A program made the translations under genes and the position numbers. From CAYLOC01 sp964385195 (GTDB lineage: Bacteria; Actinomycetota; Actinomycetes; Propionibacteriales; Nocardioidaceae), in NCBI GenBank assembly GCA_964385195.1, contig CAYLOC010000075.1:1-13179 (forward strand): a DNA stretch of 13,179 bases, given 5' to 3'. Of the stretch, positions 13,122 to 13,179 are shown one piece after another (within the stretch, counting starts at the first letter, position 1; the number at the start of each line of letters is the position of its first letter). The notes beneath the pieces were generated by a model. That model was not told the origin of the DNA, did not search any database, and saw only the letters and a list, made by a program, of their open reading frames with translations.

Positions 13122-13179
13122 AGGTGTAGCCGCCCAACCTGGCCGCGCACTCTACGACGCGAACTGTCCGCAGGGGATC

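Noticed and set aside
1..13179. CRISPR array, insertion sequence, rRNA or riboswitch
   Set aside because: I saw no regularly spaced repeats, transposase or terminal inverted repeats, rRNA-like stretch or recognisable riboswitch leader. The mostly leaderless starts leave little room for riboswitches.

Overview
The window is high-GC DNA with the gene content of a mycothiol-producing actinomycete. The lineage markers are mshC, a PAC2-family protein, DUF3090, the SCO1664 family, an Rv3520c-type F420 oxidoreductase, DUF5703 and a GH15 trehalase-type enzyme. I cannot place the genus from sequence alone.

Positions 1-4220 hold a neighbourhood widely conserved in actinobacteria. The PAC2 gene (+) faces mshC (-). 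Upstream of mshC on the same strand is a tight three-gene operon that reads, in transcription order, histidine phosphatase, then DUF3090 (zinc-knuckle C-terminus), then an SCO1664-family kinase-fold protein. mshC makes the cysteine-glucosaminyl-inositol bond of mycothiol. The jobs of the other proteins are not established.

Positions 4266-10796 hold ordinary metabolic and transport genes in alternating orientation: CorA-type Mg2+ channel (+), aldo/keto reductase with an eroded catalytic tetrad (-), F420-dependent LLM oxidoreductase (+), GH15 glucoamylase/trehalase (-), DUF5703 small protein (+) and M20 peptidase (-). Convergent pairs are almost touching or overlap, and perfect hairpins sit on some of the shared stops.

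Positions 10881-13179 look like an accessory segment beginning at a tRNA-Leu(GAG). It holds a decayed excisionase-like helix-turn-helix ORF, a MazEF-type toxin-antitoxin pair (-), a divergent RHH/PIN (VapBC-type) pair (+) and a MazG-like nucleotide pyrophosphohydrolase (-). Base composition is visibly less GC-rich around the toxin-antitoxin promoters. No integrase, transposase, second att copy or CRISPR array is visible.

A window-wide regularity is that nearly every gene heading a transcription unit has a -10-like NANNNT hexamer (TAGGCT, TAGGGT, TACCCT, TAGTAT, TATGAT and similar) ending 6-8 nt before its start codon. This implies mostly leaderless transcripts. The pattern also helps choose start codons, for example the second GTG of the histidine phosphatase and the GTG at 6204 of the aldo/keto reductase. 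DUF5703 and the MazG-like gene are the exceptions with visible Shine-Dalgarno sequences.
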